The position numbers were made by a program, and so were the translations under genes. This document shows, in pieces, positions 24,201 through 35,412 of a DNA stretch of 64,000 bases; within the stretch, counting starts at the first letter, position 1; each line of letters opens with the position of its first letter. The notes below the pieces were generated by a model. It was not told where the DNA came from and did not search any database. It worked only from the letters and a program-made list of their open reading frames with translations. Source of the stretch: Udeniomyces pyricola. Lineage: Eukaryota > Basidiomycota > Tremellomycetes > Cystofilobasidiales > Mrakiaceae. The stretch lies in contig BCIK01000015.1 of the NCBI GenBank assembly GCA_039545295.1, positions 62,001 through 126,000 on the forward strand, given 5' to 3'.

Positions 24201-27135
24201 AGAATCGGTCAGCGCTGTCATCAAGTGCCTCTCAGATAGTGACGGCAAGGTCAAGAGCGGTGCTCTGGACGTTCTCGGGTAAGTTTTCATTCGGTTCAAG
24301 GACGTAGTATGACCATCGTATCGGCAGTACTCATCTTCCGTCACTTCATTCCTTGCATTTCAACAGAGAGGCGTACAAGACCGCCGGGGACGCCATGTAT
24401 ACCTACGCCAAGATCAGTCCGAACGAACGCGATCAGATGGAGGGTCGTTTTAAGCGGATCCAAGGTCCTGCACCTGCGCCTCGAGCGATGCCTGCTCCGG
24501 CACCCCTCGCCCGGGTCGCAGCCGAGTCTTCCGCTCCCCGTCCAGGATCGCCCTCAAGCAGCCGGCTGGCCCGACCCCAGGCCAGACCAACCTCACCCTC
24601 TGCCGGTCGCACTCTGGAACGCCCGGTATATGCCTCACCTGAGAAGCCCTCTTATGCTCAACCTCCCCCGACCTCACTGCCAACCCCATCGAGAGTGCGA
24701 GCACCTTCTGGACCGTCACGCTTTGGCGCCCCGACTCATTCGAGGTTGCCCTCGGCCCCGCTTCAACCGCTGCAGCATCACATTCCTGAGCCCTCATCGC
24801 GGATATCGCCTTCGCTTGCTTCGGATCCCTTTGGCACCCGTCCACCAGCGTCGGCAGCGAGCGGCATCCCCTCGCACGCACCACCTCGAGCAATTCCTCG
24901 TCCACAATCTACCGATTACGCCTCAAATCCGACACTGACGGAAATCATCCGATCGACTCTCTCCAACGATCCAAACCGATCTGTCGATGGGCTCAAAGGA
25001 TGCCAGCAGCTCCTCGAACGCAAGGCGGATCGATTTGTTGGCCACGTCGATGACTTCCTGCGAGCTGTCGTCAAGCAAATGCAGCTCGCCTTCCCTGCGC
25101 TTCATCATCCAGAGCACTCGAGGCTGGCGAAACACCTGCTGCATACGCTCGAGCTCTTTTCGGTCAATCTATATCTCCTCGAGGAAATGTCTCGGGAGGT
25201 CATGAAGGAGCTGCTGTACGAGTTGACTTTTCGGCTGCTCGAGACGGAAGGCGCGACCGGAGGTTTGTCGTTTCATCCCCTCTATCCATCGTGACCCCTC
25301 AGTCGATGCCGGTCTATTGACGCCAATGTTTCGTGACGTTTATTTCTGGACAGAGGCCAAAGACTATCCCAAGTACCTCAACCGAATCACGATCCGTGTC
25401 TTCAACGGTTGTCAGAGAGGACTCGTCTACGAGTGAGTGTTAATCTGCACCGTCACTAACGACATGGATGACTTTGATGCGATACCTTGTACGCATTGAT
25501 CGAACTGACTCTCACCGCTCTCTGTTTTGATAGTGTCTTGTTCTCACTCCTTCAGCAAGCTTGTCTTCGACTCGATGTCTCCGTCCCGCCCGAATCACGT
25601 CAGGCCAAGCACGGCGAGCTGCTCATCAAGTGCATCTGGAAGCGGATCCGCTCCTTGCCCACCGATCTCGAGGACCGTGAACTCGTCAAGTCGCTACTTC
25701 AAACGCTTGAGAGTTTCCTCCGAGCCATGCCTCCGCTCGAATGGAGATCGAGGTTGCAAGACAAAGTTCCGATGGGTGACATGCCCTTCCGAACGGTCAA
25801 AGTGCTCTTGCAGCATGTTGTCGGTTCGTTCCATATACATCCCACTAATCAGTTGTGGAAGCTCCGAGCTGATGGTGAATGGATCCGTTGCCCTTTCAGA
25901 CAAATATCCCGGCGAGATGGCGTATGAAGTATTGAGCGACGCGTTCGAGGCTCCGGAAAGGACCCATGTAAGCGAGCTCAGGTATCGCTTGGCTTGATAG
26001 TTTATTCTTTATTCGCAGACTCAACATGGAATGTGTTGTTGTTTTTGCTTCTTCTTGGCTTCCTGGCAGGTCTACGATTACATCTTCCGCCTCGTTTCCA
26101 AGATCGAGGGTGCCACGCGAGCGACTGAAGAAGCTACCTCCCTTCCACCATCTACGTCGTCATCGTCCACTGCCTCCCAATCATACAATCGCCTTTCAGA
26201 CCATGCTGCCGCTCCAGACACGAACGGACACACCGATTCTGCCGCCAATACGACTATCCAACTCTCGGACGGCATCGAGGAAGAGATGAACAACATTGTT
26301 CAAGCCGTCGTCAGGGGCGAGAGTCTCCAAAAGGTACGGTCGACCCAGTCCATTCGCTTCACCCATCCGTCATGGAAAGCCGTCCGACCGTTTGCTGATC
26401 TGGGCCTATGGTGCTCATGTTTGTTCACTTTTTGCAGCGCGTGATTGAGCTCTCGCAGATTTTGATCGATCACCCGGAGAAAAAGGACAAGTTTGCCGAA
26501 CTCCTCACCACGATGGATACTAGCCTGTCGCTCTTCCTCAAGCGAGCCGTCGCCAGCCGCATGCCTCGTGATTCGGAGCCTCAACAAGGTCCGTTGAATA
26601 TGTTTTTGGGTCGGCCATATGGACCTTGACAAATTTATGACTGACGCGGACTGGTGGGAATGGTACAGGTGGATCGGGGACGTCTCCATCGTCATATGCC
26701 CCAACGTCACCTCCCTCGGCTAGCTCGCAAGCGACTCCTCGGTCTCCGCTGGCCTCTCGGCCTGTGAGTTCGCTCATGTCTAGGCCAGTGTCGATGATGA
26801 GTGCGAGTAGCTTTGGCTCGACGGGTCTGAATGTGGGCGAAGATCGTTTGGAAAAGCACAAGGAGTGAGTCTATGCATGCCGCCTCTCGCGAGTCGAGTC
26901 CTCGATGAAGAAGTCCCAACACTGATCAGTGACACACGCATGTGCTCTTCCCCTGATCTTGATCACACTCGTCACTAGGCTCTTTGGCTACCCGACGTCG
27001 CGACCTATCTCTCGGCCCGATTCCCAGTCGAGCTCTACTGATGGGGCCCCCTTGACGACTCCGACGCTGGGATCGACTTCGGATTTTGACAGCGTTCGAA
27101 CGCAGCTGTCGAGCTTGTCGTTGCTTCGCAAGTAG
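18207..27135 (+). CDS. STU2: XMAP215/ch-TOG/Stu2 microtubule polymerase, multi-TOG
   Basis: Adds tubulin to microtubule plus ends and acts at spindle poles and kinetochores. 24 exons: 18207-18281, 18462-18556, 18661-18771, 18852-18981, 19069-19148, 19252-19345, 19441-19645, 19718-20115, 20207-20626, 20727-20936, 21050-21382, 21480-21669, 21788-21997, 22078-22404, 22531-23909, 24004-24278, 24367-25262, 25354-25432, 25534-25823, 25900-25967, 26070-26333, 26438-26588, 26669-26864, 26979-27135; 2210 aa, near ch-TOG (2032). TOG HEAT domains begin near residues 26 (NWKARQSAY), 282 (KWKDRLETL), 650 (NWKARLEAG), 920 (NWKARKEAM) and 1280 (HMELLAAQM). A ch-TOG-like C-terminal helical domain follows at about 1690-2000, then a Ser/Pro tail. 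Ascomycete members have only two TOGs. The exon 10 donor (20937 versus 20934) is ambiguous by one codon. Confidence 0.93.
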
Positions 27136-27228
27136 TGATGGGGGTTAGCTAGTAGATGGTGCTGCAGTGGATGGGTGGGTTGATGTTTGATTTGAGTCGT
27201 TGTTGTGTGTTGAGGGTTATGTGGAGTT

Positions 27229-27252
27229 GTGTGTGTGTGTGTGTGTGCGTGT
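27229..27252 (+). repeat. (GT)n microsatellite
   Basis: About ten GT units with one GC interruption lie ~95 bp after the XMAP215 stop codon, probably in its 3'UTR. Confidence 0.85.
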
Positions 27253-27518
27253 TTGATGTGTTTTCCTTTTGTTTATTTTGGTGTTGAATGGGATTTGGAT
27301 TGAGTGGTGTAGCCTGTATCTATCGGAGATTGGCGGGCGAAATATATATACATTGACGAAAGCATCAAGGCGGCGGCGACGTGTAGATAGACTATGTTAG
27401 ACGCTCGGCGGATGTTGAAAATGATATGGGTTGTTTGGACACTGGCCTGGCCGACCGGAAGAAATCACGAAATCACAGGGTTGGATTGATGCGGTGATGA
27501 TGTGTGGACTGGCGATAG

Positions 27519-27553
27519 GCGGGGAACCACGGAGACCGTCGACGGACCCCCGC
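27519..27553. promoter_or_regulatory. Pair of Mig1/CreA-type GCGGGG elements upstream of FBP1
   Basis: GCGGGG at 27519-27524 and its complement CCCCGC at 27548-27553 lie 244 and 215 bp upstream of the FBP1 ATG. They match the core of fungal Mig1/CreA glucose-repressor sites, and FBP1 is a classic glucose-repressed gene. Function is inferred from motif and context; such 6-mers also occur by chance. Confidence 0.35.
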
Positions 27554-27590
27554 AATCAATAAATCAATCAATCTCTGACGCTGCCTCGCA

Positions 27591-27596
27591 TATATT
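27591..27596 (+). promoter_or_regulatory. Candidate TATA box of FBP1
   Basis: TATATT lies 172 bp before the FBP1 ATG and overlaps an inverted CCAAT (ATTGG, 27594-27598). Downstream is a C/T-rich leader, consistent with a TATA-initiator arrangement, but no transcript start is known. Confidence 0.35.
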
Positions 27597-27762
27597 GGCA
27601 TATTCAATTCACCTTTCCCTGCTAAGTACAAAGTACTCAGTCAGTCTCCACCTTTTTCTCTTCATCTTCAACCAACCAACATCATCATCATCATCATCTT
27701 CCCCCCTTCATCCCTTCACTCCCACCCAACCACCACCACCACCACCCTTCATCTTATCCACC

Positions 27763-29832
27763 ATGGCTAACCAAGACACCGAGCTCATGACCCTCACGTA
27801 CGTTGTCGTCTCTTCCCCGCAAGCTCCGATGGCCGATGGCTCGCTCGCAACCCCCCACCGGCTATAGAGGGAAGGCACCTGATGACGCCCTAGCTCATCC
27901 ATCACACGCTCATCACTCCTTCTTGGTCGCCTCTACTCTAACCCATCGGTGCTCGTCTTGCTAACTCTCTTTTCGTGCCATGCATTCAAATCATCTCAAC
28001 AACAAAAACAACCACCAACCCTGAATCCTTGCCCTAAACGCCGCCGCCCCGTTCGGACGACCAGCCGACACGTCCTCACCTCGCAGCAAAAGCTCGGGGC
28101 GGCTGCTTCGGGCGATTTGACGCTTCTCCTGCTCGGGATCCAGCTGACGTCCAAGTTCATTGCGACCAACGTCCGTAAAGCGAGCCTGATCAACCTGTGA
28201 GTACGGTTGCGTGTGACCCAAGTAGGACTAAAGAGTCTCGGAGCGAAGAAAGCCGAAGGAACGCGGGCGAGTTAACGTCCGGCGCTTTCGCCCTCACCGG
28301 GCCGGAAGGGGAAACTCGGAATCGGTCGCTTCCTAGTCTTGCTGTCTTTCTCCCTTGCAACTTGCCGCCCCTCTTACTGCCGATCTCTTCTGCTTCGGGT
28401 CTTGTCTTCCGCTCCGTCTCCGTTGCGTATGCGTGACCCTGTTGAGCTCACCATACCTTCTCTTCAACCTTCTCCTATATCAGCGTTGGTCTTGCTGGAG
28501 GTGCCGTCAATGTCCAAGGCGAGGAACAAAAGAAACTCGACATTCTCTCGGACGACATCATGGTCTCCTCACTCATTGCCTCGGGAAAATGTGCCGTCCT
28601 CGTTTCGGAGGAGCGAGACGACCCTGTCATTATTGAAGGCTCTCAGAAGGGTTCCTACTGTGTCGTCTTTGATCCTCTCGATGGTTCCTCCAACATCGAC
28701 GCCGGTGTCAACGTTGGAACCATCTTTGGTATCTACAAGGTCGTGAGTCTCCTGGCTACCGTACTGGTCACATTGTCATCGGCTCAAGCTTTCTTTGATG
28801 ATGCTCATCGTTATCTTTGACCCGCCCTGGCTTCTCAGAAACCTGGGTCGAAGGGCACCATTGAGGATGTCCTGCAGCCGGGCTCAGAGATGGTCGCTGC
28901 CGGTTACACTATGTACGTCTTGATGACTTGGAGATGTGGTTCTAACAGAGTGCCTGCAATGCTGATCTGTATGTCGTGACTTCCTAATTTCTGCTCCTCT
29001 AGGTACGGTTCATCTTGCAACTTGATCCTCACCACTGGTCAAGGCGTCAACGGTTACACTCTCGACCCTGCTCTCGGAGAGTTCATCCTCACTCATCCCG
29101 ACGTAAGTTTCATTCTAATAGTCCTTGATAATCATACACGTGTCTTGGAGTGGGCCGAGCCAAATGTTCACCGCCGTTGTCGTCTTCCCTCGTGCAGATT
29201 CGTATCCCCTCGCGCGGCAAGATCTACTCTTTCAACGAGGGTAACTCTTCTTACTTCCACGAACCCGTCACCAAGTACCTTGACCTTGTCAAGAACCCTT
29301 CATCCGAATCCGGCAGGAAGCCTTACTCGGCTCGATACATCGGTTCTATGGGTAAGTTCCTAACAGAACGAGGTCTTGCTTAGTGAAAGATGTTTGCGTC
29401 TCATCTGCTAAATCTAAGGCATCACTCGGCCCTTCCGGCCTCACAGTTGCCGATGTTCATCGAACTTTGCTCTACGGAGGCATCTTTGGCTACCCTGGCG
29501 ACAAAAAGACCAAGTCTGGCAAGCTCCGTTTGCTCTACGAGGCTTTCCGTTCGTATCCTGTTTCTTTGTATCTTGACTGCTTGTTTTTGTGCAGATGGAT
29601 AGATAGTAAGATTATATAGCTGACCGTTGGATCTCTTCTCCTCTGCTTTTGTATGTTGGAATCTCTCTCAGCCATGGCGATGCTGATGGAACAAGCTGGC
29701 GGTATCGCTACGACCGGTACCGGTCGTATCCTCGATATCGTTCCCAAGGATATTCACGAGCGATGCCCAGTCTTCCTCGGATCGAAAGAGGACGTCGAGG
29801 ATGTTATCAGGTGTTATGATGAGTGCAAGTAG
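27763..29832 (+). CDS. FBP1: Fructose-1,6-bisphosphatase
   Basis: Hydrolyses fructose 1,6-bisphosphate to fructose 6-phosphate, the committed gluconeogenic step, in the cytosol. Exons: 27763-27797, 28065-28196, 28484-28742, 28839-28912, 29003-29102, 29198-29351, 29447-29548, 29672-29832 (338 aa, standard length). Signature regions are present: [17 protein letters not shown], the metal-binding [29 protein letters not shown] with the substrate Arg/Tyr, and [16 protein letters not shown] near the end. Exon 3 is taken to end at 28742 (GTGAGT), leaving IYKV; a GT three bases earlier would drop one Val. GCGGGG elements upstream suggest carbon-catabolite repression. Confidence 0.97.
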
Positions 29833-30297
29833 AGTCTTTGATGGAAGAAACTGGTTGGGGTGGGTGCGACGTCGAGGTTTCGCTTTGGTTGTAACGCTGC
29901 TGGTGGTTTCTCTTTAAATATTTGCGAGTGTTTCTCTCCTCAAACCACGAGCTTAACCCTATGTATCAATTCGCATTGCATTTGTCTCTCGGCCTTATAT
30001 AACCAGTGAAAGGTTGGGTCTTGAGCAAAATGAGACATGGCCACAGCCGGCCCGGTTGAGATGGAGTGGTACTCGTGACGGTGGATGCATATGAAAGTGT
30101 ATGCATGAGATATATAGCTTTGTGATGGATGGAACGGGTCCCATCCACCTGAAGACATTGACGTCCGAGTCCGTCTAGTTCATCTCCACCCGCCCCTCCC
30201 CTTTCCTTTCACCCTGCCTCAGATCCCGACTGACTCAACCTTCTTCCGAAAGCCCGTCCTCGAGCTTTGTTTGATTCTATTTTGTTGTATTTTTTTT
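29833..30297. other. Convergent 3' intergenic region FBP1 / AVT
   Basis: 465 bp between the stop codons of FBP1 (plus) and the amino acid transporter (minus), presumably both 3'UTRs. A T-run just before 30300 directly follows the transporter stop on the minus strand as an A-run. No gene was seen. Confidence 0.45.
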
Positions 30298-33200
30298 TTA
30301 TTGGAAGAGCAGCCCAATCGTCTGCCACGTCGTGTACACGGCGGCGATGGCGCCAAAGACGATGAGGGCGCAATCGGCGACGCGCTCGGCTCGGGAGATC
30401 GGGCCGGATCGTAAGTGGAGGAGAGGAGGGTAACTAGAGAAGGGGGAAAGGGGGGGGGGGTTAGAAAAAAAAAAGGATGATGAAGAAGAGGAAAGAGGCC
30501 GTCAGAGAACAAAGAAGAAAAATTAGAGAAAAAGTCAATAGAAAGGGGTTAGGAAACAAGGGAGAGAAAGAGAGAGAGAGAGAGGGACAGAGGAAGAGGA
30601 AGGCTGAACATACATGAAGCAGAGAGGGATACAGCAGAATGAACCGACGAACGAAACGAACTTGTCGAGATCATCGGAGCCAACCTGATAGCGTAAGATG
30701 GAAGAAAAGAAGAAGAGAGAAAAAAAAAACGCAAGCAGGCGGACGTTGAGCGGCAGAGAAAGAAAGAAAGAAAGAAGAAAAGAAACCAGTAAGCAAGCAG
30801 GCAAACGTGACGAGCGATGAAGGGAGGGGGGGGGGGAGGGGACTACTGACCCAAGCGATGACCATACATCCGATGCAAGTGACCATGCGGAAAAAGTTTT
30901 TCTGCCACTTGATCTTGGCGTTGGCCTTGCCGGATTTTTTGAACAGACCGTTCTCCATGATTCGGACGGCCGGGAAGAGCTGCAAGGGCGTCGAGAGCAG
31001 GATGGCGACCGAGTAGAGACACTGAGAGAGAGAGAGACGTCGTCCAATCGGTGACATGAAAGAAAAAGAAGAAAGATGGAACGAAAGAAAGAGAAAGAGA
31101 AGAGAAGATTTTTTGTATTTTTATTTTTATTGTTAAAAAAAAAAAAGAACCCCAGATGTCAGTCAGTACCAAGCGGGCGATTTGAATGATCTCAATCCCT
31201 CGCTTTCCTCAACTCATAACGTCGTCGCCCCAATCTCGAATTACACCGGGCCAACGACTGATGCTTGCTGATTGAAAAATACAAGGTCGGGTCCGAGATC
31301 GACTCTGGAGAAGACAAGGAAGAAAGAAGCAAGAGGAAAACCTCAAGACGAACCTGAATGACCTGGACAAACGGCTTCTGGGGCATGTTCGAGATGACGA
31401 CCGTCTGGATCTTGCTCCCGTAAGCGGCGTACGAAAGGACACCAGCGGCAGCGAAGAGAGCTAGGTCCGAGGAGAAGAAGACGAGTAAAATTGGGTAAAG
31501 AAAAAAAAAAAGGGTTGAGGAAAGGCATGAGAGTCAGATTTCCAAGAAGACAATACGGCATTTCCCAGAAAGTCAAAAGAAGGAAAAGGGGAATCCCCCT
31601 TCCCCCGCTCCTCCCCCCAATAACATACATGAGACTCCAATCATGACGCCCGTCAAGACACGCGGGAATTTTTCGGGTTCCTAGGAGAGAGAAGGAAAGA
31701 AAGCATCGCCCGAAACACAGGAAATGTCATTTCAAATGCGAAAGAAGAAGGATATATATATATATATATATATATAAAACTATGTCAGAAAGGGTGGCGA
31801 CCGCCAGGGGTATACGTGAGCGTAGCAACCTCAAGAAGACGGTCGAATTCGCACCTTCATCGACTCCGTAATGGGAATGACGAGTCCGATGCCTTCAAAC
31901 GCAAAGACGGCCGTGCTAACAAGGAAAAAGAAGAAGAAGAAGAAAAAACGCAAAAGAGACAAGACGTCAGCTTGAGGTGATATGATATGGCGAAGAAGAA
32001 AAAGAGACCATGAGAGAGGAAAGAAAATCGAGAAGGGTTAAATAATATCGGGAATGTGTACACATACCCGATCAAAAGGGGGTACTGAGTTGGGTTGAAA
32101 AGGGCGACATCGGCGATGCCTTCCGTTGAGATAACAGAGACCTCGTTGGAGGCGATGTAGACCACTGAGGGAGAGTTCACGTCAATGGAGCACAAAAGGA
32201 AAGAAAAGATGTTAATGCAAGGAAGATGCAAGAGAGAGGTCTCTAAGGATGACAAATCGACGAAACCGGGCATGGAACAGAAGGCACTCACGTCCAATCA
32301 AGATAAAGGCATCCGCAATCAAGGCCGTTCCACTCAACTTGGCGATACTCCTGATCAAACTCAACGGTAAGAAGACGATGAGCTGACCAAAGATCAACCA
32401 TTTGATGTCAATCACGACCGACGTCTTGGTGACGGCTTTGATAAAGGCCTGCATGTTTTCGCCAATGAAGATGGTGTAGGCGGCGACGAAACCAATCTGG
32501 GAGAGGGCGATAGAAGCCAGAATAGTCGTTCGCATCCTGTAGCCGGGGGCGGACGTGTGTATATATATATATGTGTGTGTGTGTGTGCGTGAAGGAATGT
32601 TCAGGCATTTAGTACAACGCACCCTTTTGCCAACCTATTCGGATGAGGAAACCAACGCCAACAGGGATCGCCATACTCACCAAGGTCCGTAGAGAGTGCC
32701 TCCGATATCACCAAACGAGCCCGGGATGACGAGCCGGGTCTTGACGAGGAGAAGGAAAGCCCAGAGCGAGATCATGCCGACAAAAAGCAAGACAAATGTC
32801 GAAAAGAGGAGACCACCGTTGAAGAAGGCTCGGCCCATGAACAGGACTAGAAACGTGAATCGTCAGAGATGACAAGAAGAAGGAACGACCATCATAGACC
32901 CGATATGGCTCAGTTCTGGGACGCGATGTGTGATGAGCACCCAGGCAGAGGCAGCAGAGACGTACCTCCGGTGCCGACAAATCCTTTGAGAAGCATCAAC
33001 GTTGCATCCGTCGTCGTCGCCGTGCCTTGGATGCCTGTAGATTGGGAGTGGGTTTCGAGCATGAGCAAACGTGACATCAGTTATCCACAGAAACTCCCTG
33101 TTTCAGGCTAACCAAATACTAGCCCTCCTCAACCCCCTAACTCCCTTCTCAGTGAATAGGAGTTTAGAACAACGAACCGTTTCCTCCCGGTTTGCGATGT

Positions 33201-34782
33201 CGCGACTGAGATCTCGAAAACTTTGACCGAGGGTTAGTACCAGAGGCCAGCAAGGGAGAGGTCTCAGTCGCTTGCCGGTCGACGAGCGAGCCAATCGTTG
33301 GAAGACCGTCGTCATCCTCGTCCTCTTCTTGAAGATCCTCTCCAGCCTGGAAAGCGGGAAGAAACACGGATAGTAGAGAGAATTTTGAAGGGTCAGCTGT
33401 GGTTCATGACAGGAGGGGGCATCGAAGGGGAAGTAGGTGGCTCGAGATAGATGTCGCCATTGGGACGAACAAAATGACCGTATCTGACGAGGATCCATTG
33501 CAAACCAAAACATGACATCAGCATCGAACCTTCCTATAGGTAAGAATCATGCTCAATTCGCAATGCGAGAGCTAGAGCATCAGAGACCCGGCAAGGGTAC
33601 GCCACCACCATCAAAGGCAGCAAATCGGTTCACACAAAACACCGACTCACAAAAACAAAAAGTCAACCACGTTCCGGAGGACCCTCGGGCTTTCTTCCCC
33701 TCGCTCCCTCGCTTTGGCATGAATATAGTTTCGCCTGAATCCTCCAGGTTCCTTGATCTGCTTGAAGGTGGCATCACCCGAAGACCCGATAGCCTCGCGA
33801 GTTGGGTGGGAAAAGGAGGCGGAGCGTGCCTTTCGGAGGACTCCGTTGGCGCCGTTGCCATGGGTTTGGGCCCATTTGTAAAGATCGTGGCTAGGCAGAG
33901 GGAGACCGGTGTGGAAGAAAGAGGACAAGAGAAGGGACAGCAAAAGAAGAGTGTTTTATTTAATTATTTGTTTTTATCAATGCATAAGCTTGGTAAACTT
34001 GATGGATCAAACCTGGCAACTGCCAGCCATCGATTCAACGCGTAGGGATAGGATTCAAACACGAGGAAGCAGGCACAAAGGCAGACAGACGATAGGAAAT
34101 AGCCTACATACGTCACGTCTCCTCCAGCGTGGTTGTACGGCAGCTGGAAGTCCTCGCCATCCTCTCCCGGACCCTCCCTCCGATCTGCGTTGCTACCAGT
34201 GCTGATGCCACTCTCGTTCCCACCGAGGGCGAACGACGAGCTGTTCCTCGTCAGGGTCCCCGGCTCGGGCCGCTGGTTCTGAGTCGCGTTGCTCTGACGC
34301 CTCTCTTGGGCTGAGACGAGATGACGTCGGAGAATGTTGGCCTTCTCCTCTTCGGTCGCGGTTTCTAAGGTGAAGGCTGTACTGAAAGGGTCGATAGCGG
34401 AGCTACTTCCTGCGGGAGAAACGCCATTGGGCGAGCGAGCGGCCGGATTAGGTGAGAGGTGACCAGGAGAGGGGGAAGGACGGAACGGCACCGGTGGTTG
34501 AGCTTCCTTGCCGAGGCTGAGTGGGACTTGAGGCTGTTGGAGCTGCTGTTGTTGGCGCAAGGAAGCCGAGAGGTTGGAAGCCAGGGCAGAAGAAGCCTGT
34601 TGGTCGATGGGTTTGCGTTGACCATCGACGACGGATTGGACGCCACTGTCATTGGGCGTAGGCGGATTGGAAGAGCGAAGGGGGATGTTTGGCAGGGCTG
34701 GCGGATTGAAGGGCGAGGACGACAACCGGTCGGCGGCCAAGGGTGAGCCAGACATGAATGAGCGTGGTTTGGGTGACGCCAT
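30298..34782 (-). CDS. AVT3: Vacuolar amino acid transporter, AVT3/AVT4-like (AAAP family)
   Basis: Predicted exporter of neutral or basic amino acids from the vacuole. 14 exons: 34782..34112, 33890..33651, 33483..33471, 33346..33178, 33034..32966, 32846..32681, 32536..32292, 32164..32068, 31915..31855, 31680..31629, 31460..31354, 31021..30851, 30684..30614, 30433..30298 (755 aa). The N-terminal ~360 residues are cytosolic and disordered, Ser/Pro/Gln-rich, ending with YGHFAGEDLQEEDEDDD and Thr/Ser-rich sites. About 11 membrane helices follow, beginning with TTTDATLMLLKGFVGTGVLF and including QIGFVAAYTIFIGEN, VFAFEGIGLVIPITE and LPLCFIYPPLLH-type endings. Family members share these motifs with mammalian SLC36. 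Exon 3 is a 13-nt microexon. Introns are purine-rich on the plus strand. Confidence 0.93.
31752..31776. repeat. (TA)n microsatellite in an AVT intron
   Basis: Twelve TA units lie within the intron between the exons ending at 31855 and starting at 31680. No coding effect. Confidence 0.9.
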
Positions 34783-34880
34783 GGATGGGGGTCGTTGTTG
34801 TTGTTGTTGTTGTGGTTGTTGTTTTGGGTGGTGGTATATGTGTATATGCGGGGTCGAAGAGGAAGGGGGAGGGAGGGAGG

Positions 34881-34917
<37 letters not shown>

Positions 34918-35412
34918 TGCGCGGTGTGGAAGTGTATAACGAGCGAAATGAGTGGCCAGCGTGGGCGACAACCAAAGCGACTAGCGATATTCGCTTGAGT
35001 GAGATAATCAATCAATTAAACAAATATACATGGATTATAGGCCAACTCCGACGCGCCTTCAAACTATCCTTCTTCAACAACAAGTATTGCTAGTACATAT
35101 CGTGTAAGCTCACTCCGTACAGTTATCTCTATCATACCAAAACTAACCACGACCCTCTGCTCAACCATCGAACAACTCTCACTATCCTTGTCCCCAACTG
35201 AAGAAAGAAAGAAAACAAAAATAAGGTTCGTGATATTCAACTGTTATACTTTGCACGCGAACCAAACCCAAACTGGACCACGCTCCGTCTGACATAGTAA
35301 TACTACTACATGATATAGATCACGTCGTCGAGCTGGCGATGTATCAGCCCTCGACGCGATGTGTCCTGTACATTCCTTCAGAGTGATCCGTCATCCGGCC
35401 ATCCCTATTTGC
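34783..35412. other. AVT 5' flank and MPP-alpha 3' flank
   Basis: 630 bp between two minus-strand genes. The AVT leader side contains a G33 run (C33 in the AVT sense strand), preceded in the sense direction by an open AT-rich stretch. The 35100-35412 part should be the MPP-alpha 3'UTR. No gene was seen. Confidence 0.45.
34884..34916 (+). repeat. G33 homopolymer upstream of the AVT gene
   Basis: An uninterrupted run of about 33 G on the plus strand, 102 bp upstream of the AVT start codon, and therefore C33 in the probable AVT 5'UTR or promoter. Exact length is uncertain because such runs are hard to sequence. Confidence 0.85.

Larger units (their letters stand above)
27136..27762 (+). promoter_or_regulatory. 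FBP1 upstream region
   Basis: 627 bp from the XMAP215 stop to the FBP1 ATG. It contains a GT microsatellite, two GCGGGG elements in opposite orientation, TATATT at 27591, and a leader rich in CAT/CAC triplets and pyrimidines. No further gene was seen. Confidence 0.55.
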
